NCBI GenBank assembly: GCA_038258095.1
Contig: JBBSQE010000096.1
Span: 1 to 11,470, forward strand
Origin: JBBSQE01 sp038258095
GTDB lineage: Bacteria > Actinomycetota > Thermoleophilia > Solirubrobacterales > 70-9
Direction of reading: 5' to 3'
DNA: 11,470 bases
The notes below the pieces were generated by a model. The model saw only the letters and a program-made list of their open reading frames with translations. It searched no databases and was not told where the DNA came from. This document shows, piece after piece, positions 1 to 8,850 of the stretch; position 1 is the first letter of the stretch, and every line of letters starts with the position of its first letter. Both the position numbers and the translations under genes were made by a program.

Positions 1-844
1 GGAGCCAGCGCCGCAGCGCGCCGGTCACCAGCGCCAGGAACGCGTCGTTGAGCGTGCCTTCGAGACCGTTCTTGATCTCCTTCAGGTCGGCGTGCTCGGT
101 CGTCATCCAGGCGACGCGGCGGTGCGGCCCGATCTCCACGTTGAGCGGGGTCGCGGGCGGGCTGTTGACGTACCCCCAGGCGATCTCCGCTATCCCTTCC
201 GCGGCCTCCCTCGCCTCAGCGAGGTAGTGACCGGGCGACCGCAGGGTGGCTAGGGCGCGCTCGGCGAGGGCGCCTGGGGCCTTGACGAGGTCGACGAGGC
301 CTGCCGCCGCGATCGCGGCGGTCGAGGGCGTCGGACCCGGCATCCAGTCGTCGTCGTCGCCTCTGAGATCCGGCGGGTCGGGGTCGAGGTCCATCAGGAC
401 CGTCGTGATGTCGACCCCCGATATCCCGTCCACGAGGCAGTGATGCGTCTTGTTGATGAGGGCGAAGCCGCCCCCCTCGATGCCCTCGACCAGCCACAAC
501 TCCCAGAGCGGCTTCGAGCGGTCGAGTCGCTGCGAGAAGATCCGCGCTGCGAGCCGACGGAGCTCTTCGTGGGAGCCGGGTGCGGGCAGGGCCGTGTGGC
601 GGACGTGGTAATCGACGTTGAAGGTCGGGTCATCCACCCAGAGCGGGCGGCCGAGCTCCATCCGTGGGACCACCAGCTTCTGCCGGTAGCGCGGCACGAG
701 ATGCAAGCGCGAGAAGATGTGCTCGGTGAACTCCTCCTTCGAGGGCGACCTGCCGTCGAACAGCATCACGCTCCCGATGTGCATGTGAGATCCGTCGCGC
801 TCCTGCGCGAGGAAGGATGCGTCGATGGCGCTGAGCCGGTCCAT
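1..844 (-). CDS. WS/DGAT family wax ester synthase / diacylglycerol acyltransferase (C-terminus cut by window edge)
   Basis: Family role: transfers an acyl group from acyl-CoA to diacylglycerol or a fatty alcohol, making triacylglycerol or wax ester at the inner membrane or lipid-body surface. Seen: translation from the ATG at 844-842 gives 281 uninterrupted residues. It opens MDRLSAIDASFL, as the family does. The catalytic HHxxxDG motif is HHCLVDG at residues 134-140. Downstream are PLNVEIGPHRR and GTLNDAFLALVTGALRRWL, both typical conserved blocks. Full-length members have about 450-480 residues, so roughly 40% is missing to the left. The start is fixed by an in-frame TAG (the end of the upstream gene) 14 codons before it; no strong Shine-Dalgarno is visible. 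Only 39 bases separate it from the upstream membrane-protein gene, so co-transcription is likely. The acceptor (alcohol or diacylglycerol) cannot be told from this fragment. Confidence 0.93.
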   Translation of the reverse strand, partial: MDRLSAIDASFLAQERDGSHMHIGSVMLFDGRSPSKEEFTEHIFSRLHLVPRYRQKLVVPRMELGRPLWVDDPTFNVDYHVRHTALPAPGSHEELRRLAARIFSQRLDRSKPLWELWLVEGIEGGGFALINKTHHCLVDGISGVDITTVLMDLDPDPPDLRGDDDDWMPGPTPSTAAIAAAGLVDLVKAPGALAERALATLRSPGHYLAEAREAAEGIAEIAWGYVNSPPATPLNVEIGPHRRVAWMTTEHADLKEIKNGLEGTLNDAFLALVTGALRRWL

Positions 845-883
845 GTGCGCGGCCGGGGCCGCGGTGCCTGCGGCCGCCCGGGC

Positions 884-1456
884 CTAGCTTGCCGGCTTGT
901 CGGGGTCCGCGGGCTCGTCGGAGCCGGCGGCCTTGTCGGCCTCGGCCGTCTTGACGTTTGAGTCCGCGGCCTTGCTCGCCGTGCTCGCAGCGGGCGTCGA
1001 CTGGGCGGCGGTCGAGCTCGCCGAGTTGCCCGACGTCGTGGAGCTGTACTCGAACTCCTCCTCGGCGCCGAACAACGTGTCCATCACGGTCTTGCGAGCG
1101 GACTCGGAGAGGGCGAGCGTCACACCGGCTCCGACGGCGCCGAGCACCAGGAGCTTGCCGAAGCGGTGCTTGCGCTTCTTCTCGCCTCGCAGCTGCTCGG
1201 CCGCGTCGCGAAGTGCGTCAGCCGCCTTGCGGAGCTCCTTCTGGGCCTTCTTGTCCGAAGCGACCGCCTTGACGGGGCCGCGGCGGCTACCGGTGACGCG
1301 GCCATAGGCAGCCTGAGCGGCGTCGTAGGCATCGCGCAGGCTGTCGCGCAGGTCCTCGTCGTCGATCAGGCGCTGCACGTACTCGTTGGAGCGGGCCGCG
1401 CTGTATGCGCCTCCTGCTACTCCAGCCGCCTTGCCTGCCTTGCTGTTCTTCGACAT
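884..1456 (-). CDS. Single-pass membrane protein with helical cytoplasmic region and Ser/Ala-rich tail, unknown function
   Basis: A 190-residue protein not matched to a named family. Seen: a basic Ala/Gly-rich start (1-22); a charged, probably helical region (about 24-92) rich in Ala, Asp, Arg and Lys; a basic stop-transfer-like stretch GEKKRKHR (91-98); one hydrophobic segment (about 99-117, FGKLLVLGAVGAGVTLALS); an acidic patch AEEEFEY (131-137); and a low-complexity Ser/Thr/Ala/Asp tail (138-190). No signal peptide is evident. Basic residues before the segment suggest the N-terminus is cytoplasmic (inference). The ATG at 1456 has a strong Shine-Dalgarno, GGAGGAGC, at 1464-1471. The gene lies 65 bases after lon and 39 bases before the acyltransferase. 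From memory, similar proteins with the helical region, anchor and EEEFEY patch occur in related actinobacteria; this was not searched. Real coding gene: confident. Function: unknown. Confidence 0.85.
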   Translation of the reverse strand: MSKNSKAGKAAGVAGGAYSAARSNEYVQRLIDDEDLRDSLRDAYDAAQAAYGRVTGSRRGPVKAVASDKKAQKELRKAADALRDAAEQLRGEKKRKHRFGKLLVLGAVGAGVTLALSESARKTVMDTLFGAEEEFEYSSTTSGNSASSTAAQSTPAASTASKAADSNVKTAEADKAAGSDEPADPDKPAS

Positions 1457-1495
1457 TCTGAGTGCTCCTCCGCTCTCTTAAGGTTGATAGCGGAG

Positions 1496-1521
1496 GTTAT
1501 ACCCGCTGGGTATCCGGATAG

Positions 1522-1525
<4 letters not shown>
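1496..1525 (-). promoter_or_regulatory. Candidate promoter inside the lon stop region for the 190-residue membrane protein
   Basis: On the minus strand a GTGACT (-35-like, 1520-1525) lies 18 bases before TATAAC (-10, 1496-1501; five of six consensus bases). The predicted start near 1489 leaves a leader of about 33 bases carrying the GGAGGAGC ribosome site. The -35 overlaps the lon stop codon. If real, the membrane protein and acyltransferase can be expressed apart from hsp20-lon. Prediction from consensus only. Confidence 0.4.
1499..1520. repeat. Two overlapping short palindromes in the lon/membrane-protein gap
   Basis: ATACCC-GCT-GGGTAT (1499-1513) is a perfect 6+6 dyad. TATCCGGATA (1511-1520) is a perfect 10-base palindrome sharing three bases with it. 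Together they fill the interval between the candidate -35 and -10, the usual place for a repressor operator. There is no T-run after either, so a terminator role is unlikely. Confidence 0.4.
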
Positions 1526-3912
<2,387 letters not shown>

Positions 3913-4356
3913 TCAGTCCCGCTCGATCGGGACGCTTCGCGTGACGTCCGCGGTCTGGCGCAGGGGCAGCTCGATCCTCAGGACGCCTTCCTCATAGGTC
4001 GCGCGGGCATGTTCGGCATCGACATCCACCTGAAGCTCGATCACCCGGCGAAAAGGCCCGGTCGCGATCTCGACCTGCTGGTAGACGCGGCCCTCGGTGG
4101 CCTGCACGGGCCGCTCGCCGCTGATCACGAGCTCCCGGCCGGACACCTCGATCCCGACACCCGCGAGGGAGATGCCGGAGAGATCGACCTTGACGACGGC
4201 CCGCTCCGGATCCCCGGCGTAATAGACGTCAACAGAGGGGGAAAAGCCACTGGCCCGTTTCGCCACATAGGCGGTGCGGCCCCATGCGTCCCCGAGCAGC
4301 TGATCCATCTCGCGGCGCATGCGGGCAAAGTTGGCGAAGAGGTCGCGCTCGGTCAT
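3913..4356 (-). CDS. Small heat-shock protein, Hsp20/alpha-crystallin family
   Basis: An ATP-independent chaperone that holds unfolding proteins for later refolding or degradation. Seen, in 147 residues from the ATG at 4356: an N-terminal helical region (MTERDLFANFARMRREMDQL); the alpha-crystallin domain (about 39-133), with VDVYYAGD at its start and the signature GVLRIELP (124-131); and a C-terminal V-P-I (142-144), the I/V-x-I motif that links subunits in the oligomer. A TTG at 4365 would add three residues. I prefer the ATG because a -10-like hexamer overlaps that TTG. It directly precedes lon, with which it surely shares a transcript, pairing a holdase with the protease that could degrade its clients. 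No CIRCE element or convincing HAIR/HspR site was found upstream, so heat control is not shown by the sequence. Confidence 0.95.
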   Translation of the reverse strand: MTERDLFANFARMRREMDQLLGDAWGRTAYVAKRASGFSPSVDVYYAGDPERAVVKVDLSGISLAGVGIEVSGRELVISGERPVQATEGRVYQQVEIATGPFRRVIELQVDVDAEHARATYEEGVLRIELPLRQTADVTRSVPIERD

Positions 4357-4364
4357 CGGGGTCA

Positions 4365-4370
4365 AGATTA
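4365..4370 (-). promoter_or_regulatory. -10 element for a probable leaderless hsp20-lon transcript
   Basis: Minus-strand TAATCT (TAnnnT class) ends 8 bases before the hsp20 ATG. With the usual 6-8 base gap, transcription would start at or one base before the A of the ATG. No Shine-Dalgarno precedes the ATG, which agrees with leaderless translation. No good -35 is seen at 16-18 bases. Confidence 0.4.
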
Positions 4371-4428
4371 GCCCGGTGGGTGGGCGGGGATCGCGCGGCC
4401 CTCCGCCGCTGATATGGCGCGCCGTTTG

Positions 4429-5648
4429 TCAAGTCGGCAGCACTGAGCACCCCGCCCTCGGGGGACCGGGTTTCGTCTCGAGGGCCGGCTCTCTACAAAC
4501 TTCGAGCTTCACGGTCTCCCGCCGCTCATAGCGAAACCGCCGATTCCCTCGCGCGAGGCCGGGCCGCGCCGCCTCTCCAGCCGCAGCGCTTATCGCCCAA
4601 CAGAAGCCGGCCAGCTCGACGACGACGGCGATCAGGGTCCGCCGCTTGCCGCGCTCCTGCATGCGCTCCCGGACGTGGTGTCCGCGACGCTGCGCAGCCC
4701 AGGCGATCGAGATCGCCTCCGACGGTTGGCCTTCCTGGCGGGGCCGCAACTTCACTCCGACCGCAGGGTGGCGGCGATAGTGCCAGGCGGTCTCGACGAG
4801 GAGCCGGCGGGTGTGCACCGACCCTGACTCGTGATCGCCACAAGCCGGCGGCTCGATCCCGTCGAGGACTCGGAGGGAACCAGGCCGAGGTAGCTCATCA
4901 GCTGCCCCGGGTCGAGCGAATCGCTCGAAGTCGCCGATCTCGGCGCAGAGCCCGGCCGCGGTCAGGGTGCTGACCCCGCGCAGGCAGCGCAGTCTCGACG
5001 CGGTCTGCTCCCAGAGCGAGCCGACCAGGAGCCGCTCGATCTCTGACTCGGTCCGGACCCGCCGCGCCAGCGCCACCTCGACTGCCTCGCGGCAGTCCCA
5101 ATAGGCCAGCCGGGACCCCGGCTGGCCCAGCTCGACCCGGTCGAGCCAGAGCAGGTGCTGCTTGCTCCAGGCGACCCTTCGGAAACGCAGCCCGTGGCGC
5201 AACAGGAGCTTCGAGAGCCGGTGGTGGGCGCGCATCAGGTCGGTCCGCACCGCCTCGCGGGCACGGACCAGATCGCGCAGGCCCTCCTCTTCGATGCTCG
5301 GGACCCGGAACGCTGCGAGCTTGCCGGCGAAAAGCAGCAGGAGCAGGGCTCGGCGTCGCGGCGGTCGGTCTTAATCTTGTCGGTCGGCCACGGGGAATCT
5401 TCCCCGGAGCACAGACCACGCACTCAACGCCCGCGGCCTCGAGGCCGCGGGCGAGGACATAGCCGGTCGGCTCGACTTCATAGGTGCTGCGCGCGGGGCC
5501 CGACAGGGAGGAGCAGAGCTCGGTGCTCTGCTCCACCTCTCCTCCCAGCCGTCTCATCCTCAGCTCGCCGGTCTCGGTGTCGAGGATCGCCGCGACCACC
5601 TTGGTCGCGTGAACATCCAGACCCACCAGGGTCCTAAGCCTTTGCCAT
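4429..5648 (-). pseudogene. IS110-family transposase, inactivated by about five single-base frame breaks
   Basis: IS110 transposases have an N-terminal DEDD RuvC-like domain and a C-terminal Tnp_20 domain with a catalytic serine; they move circular intermediates guided by an element-encoded RNA. Seen across three frames: start ATG at 5648 with AGGAGGAG at 5655-5662; LVGLDVHATKVVAAILD (first Asp); YEVEPTGY; CVVCAPGKIPRG; DKIKTDRRDAE; TDLMRAHHRLSKLLLRHGLR; TLTAAGLCAEIGDFERF; QLMSYLGLVPSE; SVHTRRLLVETAWHYRRHP; ELAGFCWAI. Matching these blocks needs frame changes near 5636 (extra T just after the start, making a TAG), 5389 and 5349 (one base missing each), 4906 (extra G in a G-run) and 4822 (one base missing). 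Five breaks in 1.2 kb indicate decay rather than programmed frameshifting. The C-terminal end at 4429 is the last stop in the final frame and may not be the original one. Confidence 0.88.
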
Positions 5649-5853
5649 GGTCGGCTCCTCCTATGCGGTTGTGGTCGCCTTGCGGGTCTGATCCGCGAGG
5701 CTTCTCATGGCCCTCACGCTGTTCACCCCGCGGGGCAGGGTGGATGTCGCGCGGGTGGCGGTGGCGGGTGTATCCCGGCGAGGAAGCTTTAGCTACCGCA
5801 GCCGGGATGGGCCCCCCACCACCGTCAGGACCCGCGCGCCACCCGCCAAGAAC
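5649..5853 (-). other. Non-coding leader of the IS110 element with inverted repeats (possible bridge-RNA remnant)
   Basis: No coding sequence is supported here. It contains: a perfect 8+8 hairpin ATCCCGGC (5772-5779)/GCCGGGAT (5801-5808), whose loop holds AGCT-TT-AGCT (5785-5794); a perfect 10+10 outer inverted repeat GCGGGTGGCG (5751-5760)/CGCCACCCGC (5837-5846) that encloses the first hairpin; and the palindrome CCCCGCGGGG (5726-5735). In IS110-group elements the region before the transposase encodes the structured guide RNA, so position and folding fit. The same hairpins could instead end transcription of the hydrolase gene that stops at 5854; no T-run follows. Confidence 0.35.
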
Positions 5854-6648
5854 TCACACCTCGTAAACGGCGCCCTCCCGGGCGACATCCAGCGGTGCTC
5901 CGAACGCCTTCGAACCCTCCTCACGCGCCCAGTCCGCGTCAAGCTCGTCGGAGATATGGGTCAGGACGGCGTGGGCGGCGCCGGCGCGGCGGGCGTGGTC
6001 GCCGGCTTCGGCGGGCGTCAGGTGGCCGCGGATGCCGGTCCGCTCCGGGCGGGGCAGCGTCGCCTCGATGATCAGGAGGTCGGTCCCCTTCGCGAATTCG
6101 ACGAGTTCGTCGTTGGGGCGGCAGTCGGCGCCGAAGGTAAAGCGGCCGGCCGACCCCGCCGAGGTCACGTCGACCGCGAAGGTCTGGACAAAATGGGGCA
6201 CCTCGGAAAAGCGAAAGCGGAGGTCGCCGATCTCGACCGTGTCCTCGCGCGCGTACTCCTCCAAGTCGAAGGCAGCCTCGATCAGATCGTCGTTTCCCCA
6301 AGCGCCGACGACGCGGCGGAACGTTTCGCGGGCCCGCGGCGGTGCGACGAGCCGCGGGTGCGCCGGATCATCGGTCCCGGGGAAGCCCGCAACGGGGACG
6401 GGCTGCTGGCGCGGCGCGTAGGTCAACGCATAGCTGTAGGGCACCAGGTCGAGGAAGTGGTCGGCATGCAGGTGCGAGACCACGACTGCATCGACATCCA
6501 CATAGTCGACGAACTGGCGCAGCTTCCCGAAGATGCCGTTCCCGCAATCGAGCAGCACCGTGACCTCGTCCGTCTGGACGAGATAGCCGCTGCCCGCGCC
6601 GCCCGCGTCCTGCCAGGACGGCGACTTGCCCAAAACCGTGATCCTCAA
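5854..6648 (-). CDS. Metallo-beta-lactamase-fold hydrolase, RNase Z / Rv1339-like phosphodiesterase group
   Basis: A probable zinc-dependent phosphodiesterase or nuclease of the cytoplasm. Seen, in 264 residues: an opening MRITVLGKSPSWQDAGGAGS that leads into the first beta strands; metal-binding HLHADH (H59, H61, D63, H64); H152 in EVPHFVQTFAV; D175 in GADCRPND; H209 in GHLTPAEAG; and H231 in VLTHISD. This set fits the RNase Z/ElaC-like and cyclic-nucleotide phosphodiesterase branch rather than true beta-lactamases. The long flexible arm of tRNA-processing RNase Z is not apparent, so I favour the Rv1339-like group, moderately. The start is TTG at 6648, preceded by GGAGAGGA 4 bases before it; the family opening MR(I/L)TVLG begins exactly there. 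The ORF is intact although the decayed IS element lies directly after its stop. Substrate cannot be read from the sequence. Confidence 0.9.
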   Translation of the reverse strand: MRITVLGKSPSWQDAGGAGSGYLVQTDEVTVLLDCGNGIFGKLRQFVDYVDVDAVVVSHLHADHFLDLVPYSYALTYAPRQQPVPVAGFPGTDDPAHPRLVAPPRARETFRRVVGAWGNDDLIEAAFDLEEYAREDTVEIGDLRFRFSEVPHFVQTFAVDVTSAGSAGRFTFGADCRPNDELVEFAKGTDLLIIEATLPRPERTGIRGHLTPAEAGDHARRAGAAHAVLTHISDELDADWAREEGSKAFGAPLDVAREGAVYEV

Positions 6649-6771
6649 CGCGTCCTCTCCAAGATCTCTCTCTGGAGCGGAACCTTAGAACCTATCTCGG
6701 TAGGGGGCCGTGCGTCCGGGGGAGCCATGACCGATCGGGACGCCGGCTGGATCGGACCTCGCGGCAGGGAC

Positions 6772-6978
6772 CTACGCGGCGCGCTGAGCGGCCGCCCAGC
6801 GTGGGGCGCGCATGAGGAGGACCGGCTGGCGCGGCGGCACAAGGCCCTCCGGCCGGTCGGGCCGAAAGGTGGCACACGGAGCGTCGAGCTCGAGGGCGCA
6901 GAGCATGTTCTGACCGAAGTAGCAGTCGGCGCAGGACGGCGCCTTGCCCTTTCTCGAACGACCTCCACGCTGCGCCAA
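6772..6978 (-). CDS. Small four-cysteine protein, unknown function
   Basis: A 68-residue protein not assigned to a named family. Seen: a basic N-terminus (MAQRGGRSRKGKA), then four cysteines spaced C-x2-C-x7-C-x7-C (SCADCYFGQNMLC...APC), then TFRPDRPEGLVPPRQP and a short hydrophobic/basic tail. The spacing could hold zinc or an iron-sulfur cluster; this is inference. I chose the TTG at 6978 because GAGAGAGGAG (6986-6995) lies 7 bases before it. A GTG at 7029 would add 17 residues but has no ribosome site. From memory, proteins with a similar CxxCxF...LCAL...PCxTFRP pattern occur in related actinobacteria, which supports a real gene; not searched. It lies 123 bases before the hydrolase start, same strand, and divergent from the hydroxylase. 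Confidence 0.7.
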   Translation of the reverse strand: MAQRGGRSRKGKAPSCADCYFGQNMLCALELDAPCATFRPDRPEGLVPPRQPVLLMRAPRWAAAQRAA

Positions 6979-7112
6979 ATCGGACTCCTCTCTCGACGGG
7001 ATTGACTCGCTCCGGGCCGGACGCTCCACCGCTGTGAGTGACCGGAACGAGGCCGACTATGCCACCCACCGAGCCCCCCGTGGGAGGTGAATCCGCAAAT
7101 CGCTGCCTCTTC

Positions 7113-7129
7113 GTTCACCGGCCGTTCAC
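7113..7129 (+). repeat. Tandem GTTCAC direct repeat upstream of the hydroxylase promoter
   Basis: GTTCAC occurs at 7113-7118 and 7124-7129, an 11-base period, so both copies face one side of the helix. They end 13 bases before the candidate -35. The placement fits an activator site, but six-base repeats can arise by chance. Confidence 0.3.
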
Positions 7130-7142
7130 ACTTTTCCGCGCT

Positions 7143-7170
7143 TTGCGAGATGCCCCGTCGCCGCTACCAT
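7143..7170 (+). promoter_or_regulatory. Candidate promoter for a leaderless hydroxylase mRNA
   Basis: TTGCGA (7143-7148; four of six -35 bases), a 16-base spacer, then TACCAT (7165-7170; TAnnnT class). TACCAT ends 8 bases before the GTG at 7179, so transcription would start at about the first coding base. There is no Shine-Dalgarno before that GTG. Confidence 0.45.
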
Positions 7171-7178
7171 TCAGAGCA

Positions 7179-7835
7179 GTGGCAAAGGAACGCACTGAAA
7201 CCCTCGCGGCCTCTCCGGAGCTCTTCCAGAGCGGCTTCCTCAACTACTTCTCGCGAGTCCATCCAGCGATCCCCGCCCTCATCTTCGGGCCGGTCGTCGG
7301 CCTGATGATCTGGCTCGGCGCCGATCGAGGCTCGAGCGCTGCCAGCATCGCCCTGCTGGTCCTCGGCGGCGTCGGAATCTGGACGCTCACCGAGTACTGG
7401 CTCCACCGCCTCGTCTTCCACTGGCAGCCCGATAACGCATTCGGGCGCCGCATGCACTTCATCATCCACGGCGTCCACCACGACCACCCGAACGACAAGC
7501 TTCGCCTTGTCATGCCTCCCGCGGTCAGCATCCCGCTCGCGGCACTCTTCTTCCTGGGCTTCACCACCCTGTTCGGCACACCCGCGGCCTACCCGCTCTT
7601 CGCCGGCTTCATCGCCGGCTATCTCGCATACGACTACACGCACTACTACGTGCATCACTACGTGCCAAAGTCAGAGTTCGCAAGGCGAAACCGCGAGCAG
7701 CACATGCGCCACCACTTCCAGGATCACCGCTACGGCTACGGGGTCTCCTCCCCACTCTGGGACCTGGTGTTCCGCACCATGCCGCGCCGACGCCACAAGG
7801 TTACGCCGTCAAGCGACATAACCTCCCGAAACTGA
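7179..7835 (+). CDS. Membrane fatty acid hydroxylase / sterol desaturase family protein
   Basis: A non-haem di-iron membrane oxygenase; the closest family resemblance is to fatty acid/sphingolipid 2-hydroxylases (FA2H/Scs7 type). Seen, in 218 residues: hydrophobic segments at about 31-48, 55-75, 115-132 and 138-153, and four histidine boxes H76RLVFH81, H97-GVHHDH (to 103), H155YYVHH160 and H175MRHH179, matching the family's HX4H, HxxHH and HxxHH layout on the cytoplasmic face. No cytochrome b5 domain is fused, as is usual in bacteria. An earlier in-frame GTG at 7038 would add 47 residues without family character or ribosome site; the GTG at 7179 follows a -10 hexamer by 8 bases and starts the conserved part. 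The product hydroxy-lipid is unknown. Convergent with the dehydrogenase 17 bases downstream. Confidence 0.9.
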   Translation: MAKERTETLAASPELFQSGFLNYFSRVHPAIPALIFGPVVGLMIWLGADRGSSAASIALLVLGGVGIWTLTEYWLHRLVFHWQPDNAFGRRMHFIIHGVHHDHPNDKLRLVMPPAVSIPLAALFFLGFTTLFGTPAAYPLFAGFIAGYLAYDYTHYYVHHYVPKSEFARRNREQHMRHHFQDHRYGYGVSSPLWDLVFRTMPRRRHKVTPSSDITSRN

Positions 7836-7872
7836 CCCGGTCCTCCGCAGTCCTATCCCGCTGTGACCGGGT
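7835..7872. terminator. Possible shared hairpin between the convergent hydroxylase and dehydrogenase genes
   Basis: ACCCGGTC (7835-7842) and GACCGGGT (7865-7872) are perfect 8-base inverted arms with a 22-base loop. The arms overlap the last base of one gene and the last codons of the other. No T-run follows on either strand, so intrinsic termination is doubtful; a 3'-end stabilising or Rho-linked role is also possible. Confidence 0.35.
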
Positions 7873-8821
7873 TGGGCGGATCGCGACCGTCGAGGACTGC
7901 GATCACGTTCATCGCGACGGTTCTCGCCATGGCATCCCGGGCCGTCACCGTCGCCGAACCGATGTGGGGGCTGAGCACGGTGCGCGGCGCCGCCAGCAGC
8001 CGGTCGGGCACGGCCGGCTCGCCCTCGTAGACGTCGAGGCCCGCGGCACCCAGCCGCCCCCCTTCGAGCGCGGCGGATAGTGCCCCCAAGTCCACCAAGT
8101 CTCCTCGTGAGGTGTTGACGAGGACAGCCGTAGGGCGCATGAGACCGAGTGCGCTTGCATCGATCAGGTGGTGGGTCTCGGCGGTTGCGGGCGCGTGAAT
8201 GCTGACGACGTCGGAGCTGCTGAGAAGCTCGTCCAGCCCAACCCCGCGGGCCGGCAGATCTCGCTCGGCCTCCGGCTTTGCCGAACGCGAGAAGTGCAGC
8301 AGGTCAACCCCGAACCCGGTAGTCAGCTCCGCGTAGCGCCGACCGATGCGCCCCATCCCCACGATTCCGACCGTCGCGCCAGTCAACTCGAAACCGAGAT
8401 GCTCACCCGGGTCCCACCCTCGCCAGTTGCCGGTGCGAAGATCCCGCTCGGCCTCGGCGAGCCGCCGCGCAGCGGCAAGTGTGAGTGCCAGGGCCAGTTC
8501 CGCCGTTGCGTTCGTCAGTACGTCTGGCGTGTTGGTGACGGCGACCCCCGCGGCACGACACGCCTCGAGGTCAATGTTGTCGTAGCCGACCGCGAAGTTC
8601 GCGACGACCCTCAGGCCCGGTCCGGCTGCTTTGAGCAGCTCTCGGTCTACGGGGACGGTGGCGTCCGCAACCACCGCATCAGCTCCCCGCACCAGGTCGA
8701 GCACCGTGGCACGGTCGGCATCGAGGCCGCCCGTCCTCACCTCGAACCGGTCCTCGAGCATTGCGGTACCCGCCGGTAGGAGGCGGCGAGCGACTGCGAC
8801 CTGTGGAGGAGCGGAGGGCAT
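7853..8821 (-). CDS. D-isomer-specific 2-hydroxyacid dehydrogenase (glyoxylate/hydroxypyruvate reductase type)
   Basis: Catalyses NAD(P)-linked reduction of a 2-keto acid to its D-2-hydroxy acid in the cytoplasm. Seen, in 322 residues: the substrate-domain block NFAVGYDNID (75-84); the start of the nucleotide domain with GMGRIG (155-160); catalytic Arg in NTSRGDLVD (R239), Glu in DVYEGEP (E268) and His in SPHIGSA (H286). The Arg-Glu and Arg-His spacings of 29 and 47 match 3-phosphoglycerate dehydrogenase. There is no C-terminal ACT domain, so it is not a SerA-type enzyme; the closest feel is glyoxylate/hydroxypyruvate reductase. The ATG at 8821 is preceded only by a weak CGGAA; a GTG at 8854 would add 11 residues without family similarity. 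After the binding-fold strand comes FSRS (177-180), which may favour NADPH over NADH; that is a guess. Exact substrate unknown. Confidence 0.93.
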   Translation of the reverse strand: MPSAPPQVAVARRLLPAGTAMLEDRFEVRTGGLDADRATVLDLVRGADAVVADATVPVDRELLKAAGPGLRVVANFAVGYDNIDLEACRAAGVAVTNTPDVLTNATAELALALTLAAARRLAEAERDLRTGNWRGWDPGEHLGFELTGATVGIVGMGRIGRRYAELTTGFGVDLLHFSRSAKPEAERDLPARGVGLDELLSSSDVVSIHAPATAETHHLIDASALGLMRPTAVLVNTSRGDLVDLGALSAALEGGRLGAAGLDVYEGEPAVPDRLLAAPRTVLSPHIGSATVTARDAMARTVAMNVIAVLDGRDPPNPVTAG

Positions 8822-8850
8822 TTCCGAGCACAACTTACGAAAGAACCGTG

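Larger units (their letters stand above)
4429..5853 (-). mobile_element. Degenerate IS110-family insertion sequence (ends not defined)
   Basis: The interval holds a broken IS110-type transposase (4429-5648) and the non-coding stretch before its start codon (5649-5853), which reaches the stop codon of the next gene. IS110 elements usually lack obvious terminal inverted repeats, and I found no matching ends or target duplication. The limits given are therefore only the neighbouring signals: the last in-frame stop at 4429 and the hydrolase stop at 5854. The true ends probably lie inside this span. Confidence 0.6.

Noticed and set aside
4404..4432. TTGACA (4427-4432, minus strand) as the -35 of the hsp20 promoter
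   Set aside because: No -10-like hexamer occurs 16-18 bases downstream; the nearest AT-rich hexamer, CATATC, is only 10 bases away. The site also overlaps the transposase stop.
4425..4446. A HAIR/HspR-type heat-shock operator near the start of hsp20
   Set aside because: Only loose half-site resemblance (CTCAGT...ACTTGA); the arms are not a proper inverted repeat, and no CIRCE element was found either.
4898..5626. A complete 242-residue IS110 protein read in one frame
   Set aside because: IS110 similarity stops after the CAPGKIPRG block and continues in another frame; the rest is Arg/Pro-rich out-of-frame translation.
5707..7005. Long plus-strand ORF of 432 codons
   Set aside because: It runs antisense to the intact metallo-hydrolase and Cys4 genes, has a composition typical of high-GC shadow frames and shows no domain.
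7038..7178. N-terminal extension of the hydroxylase from the GTG at 7038
   Set aside because: No ribosome site, no hydrophobic or family character, and a candidate promoter lies inside it.
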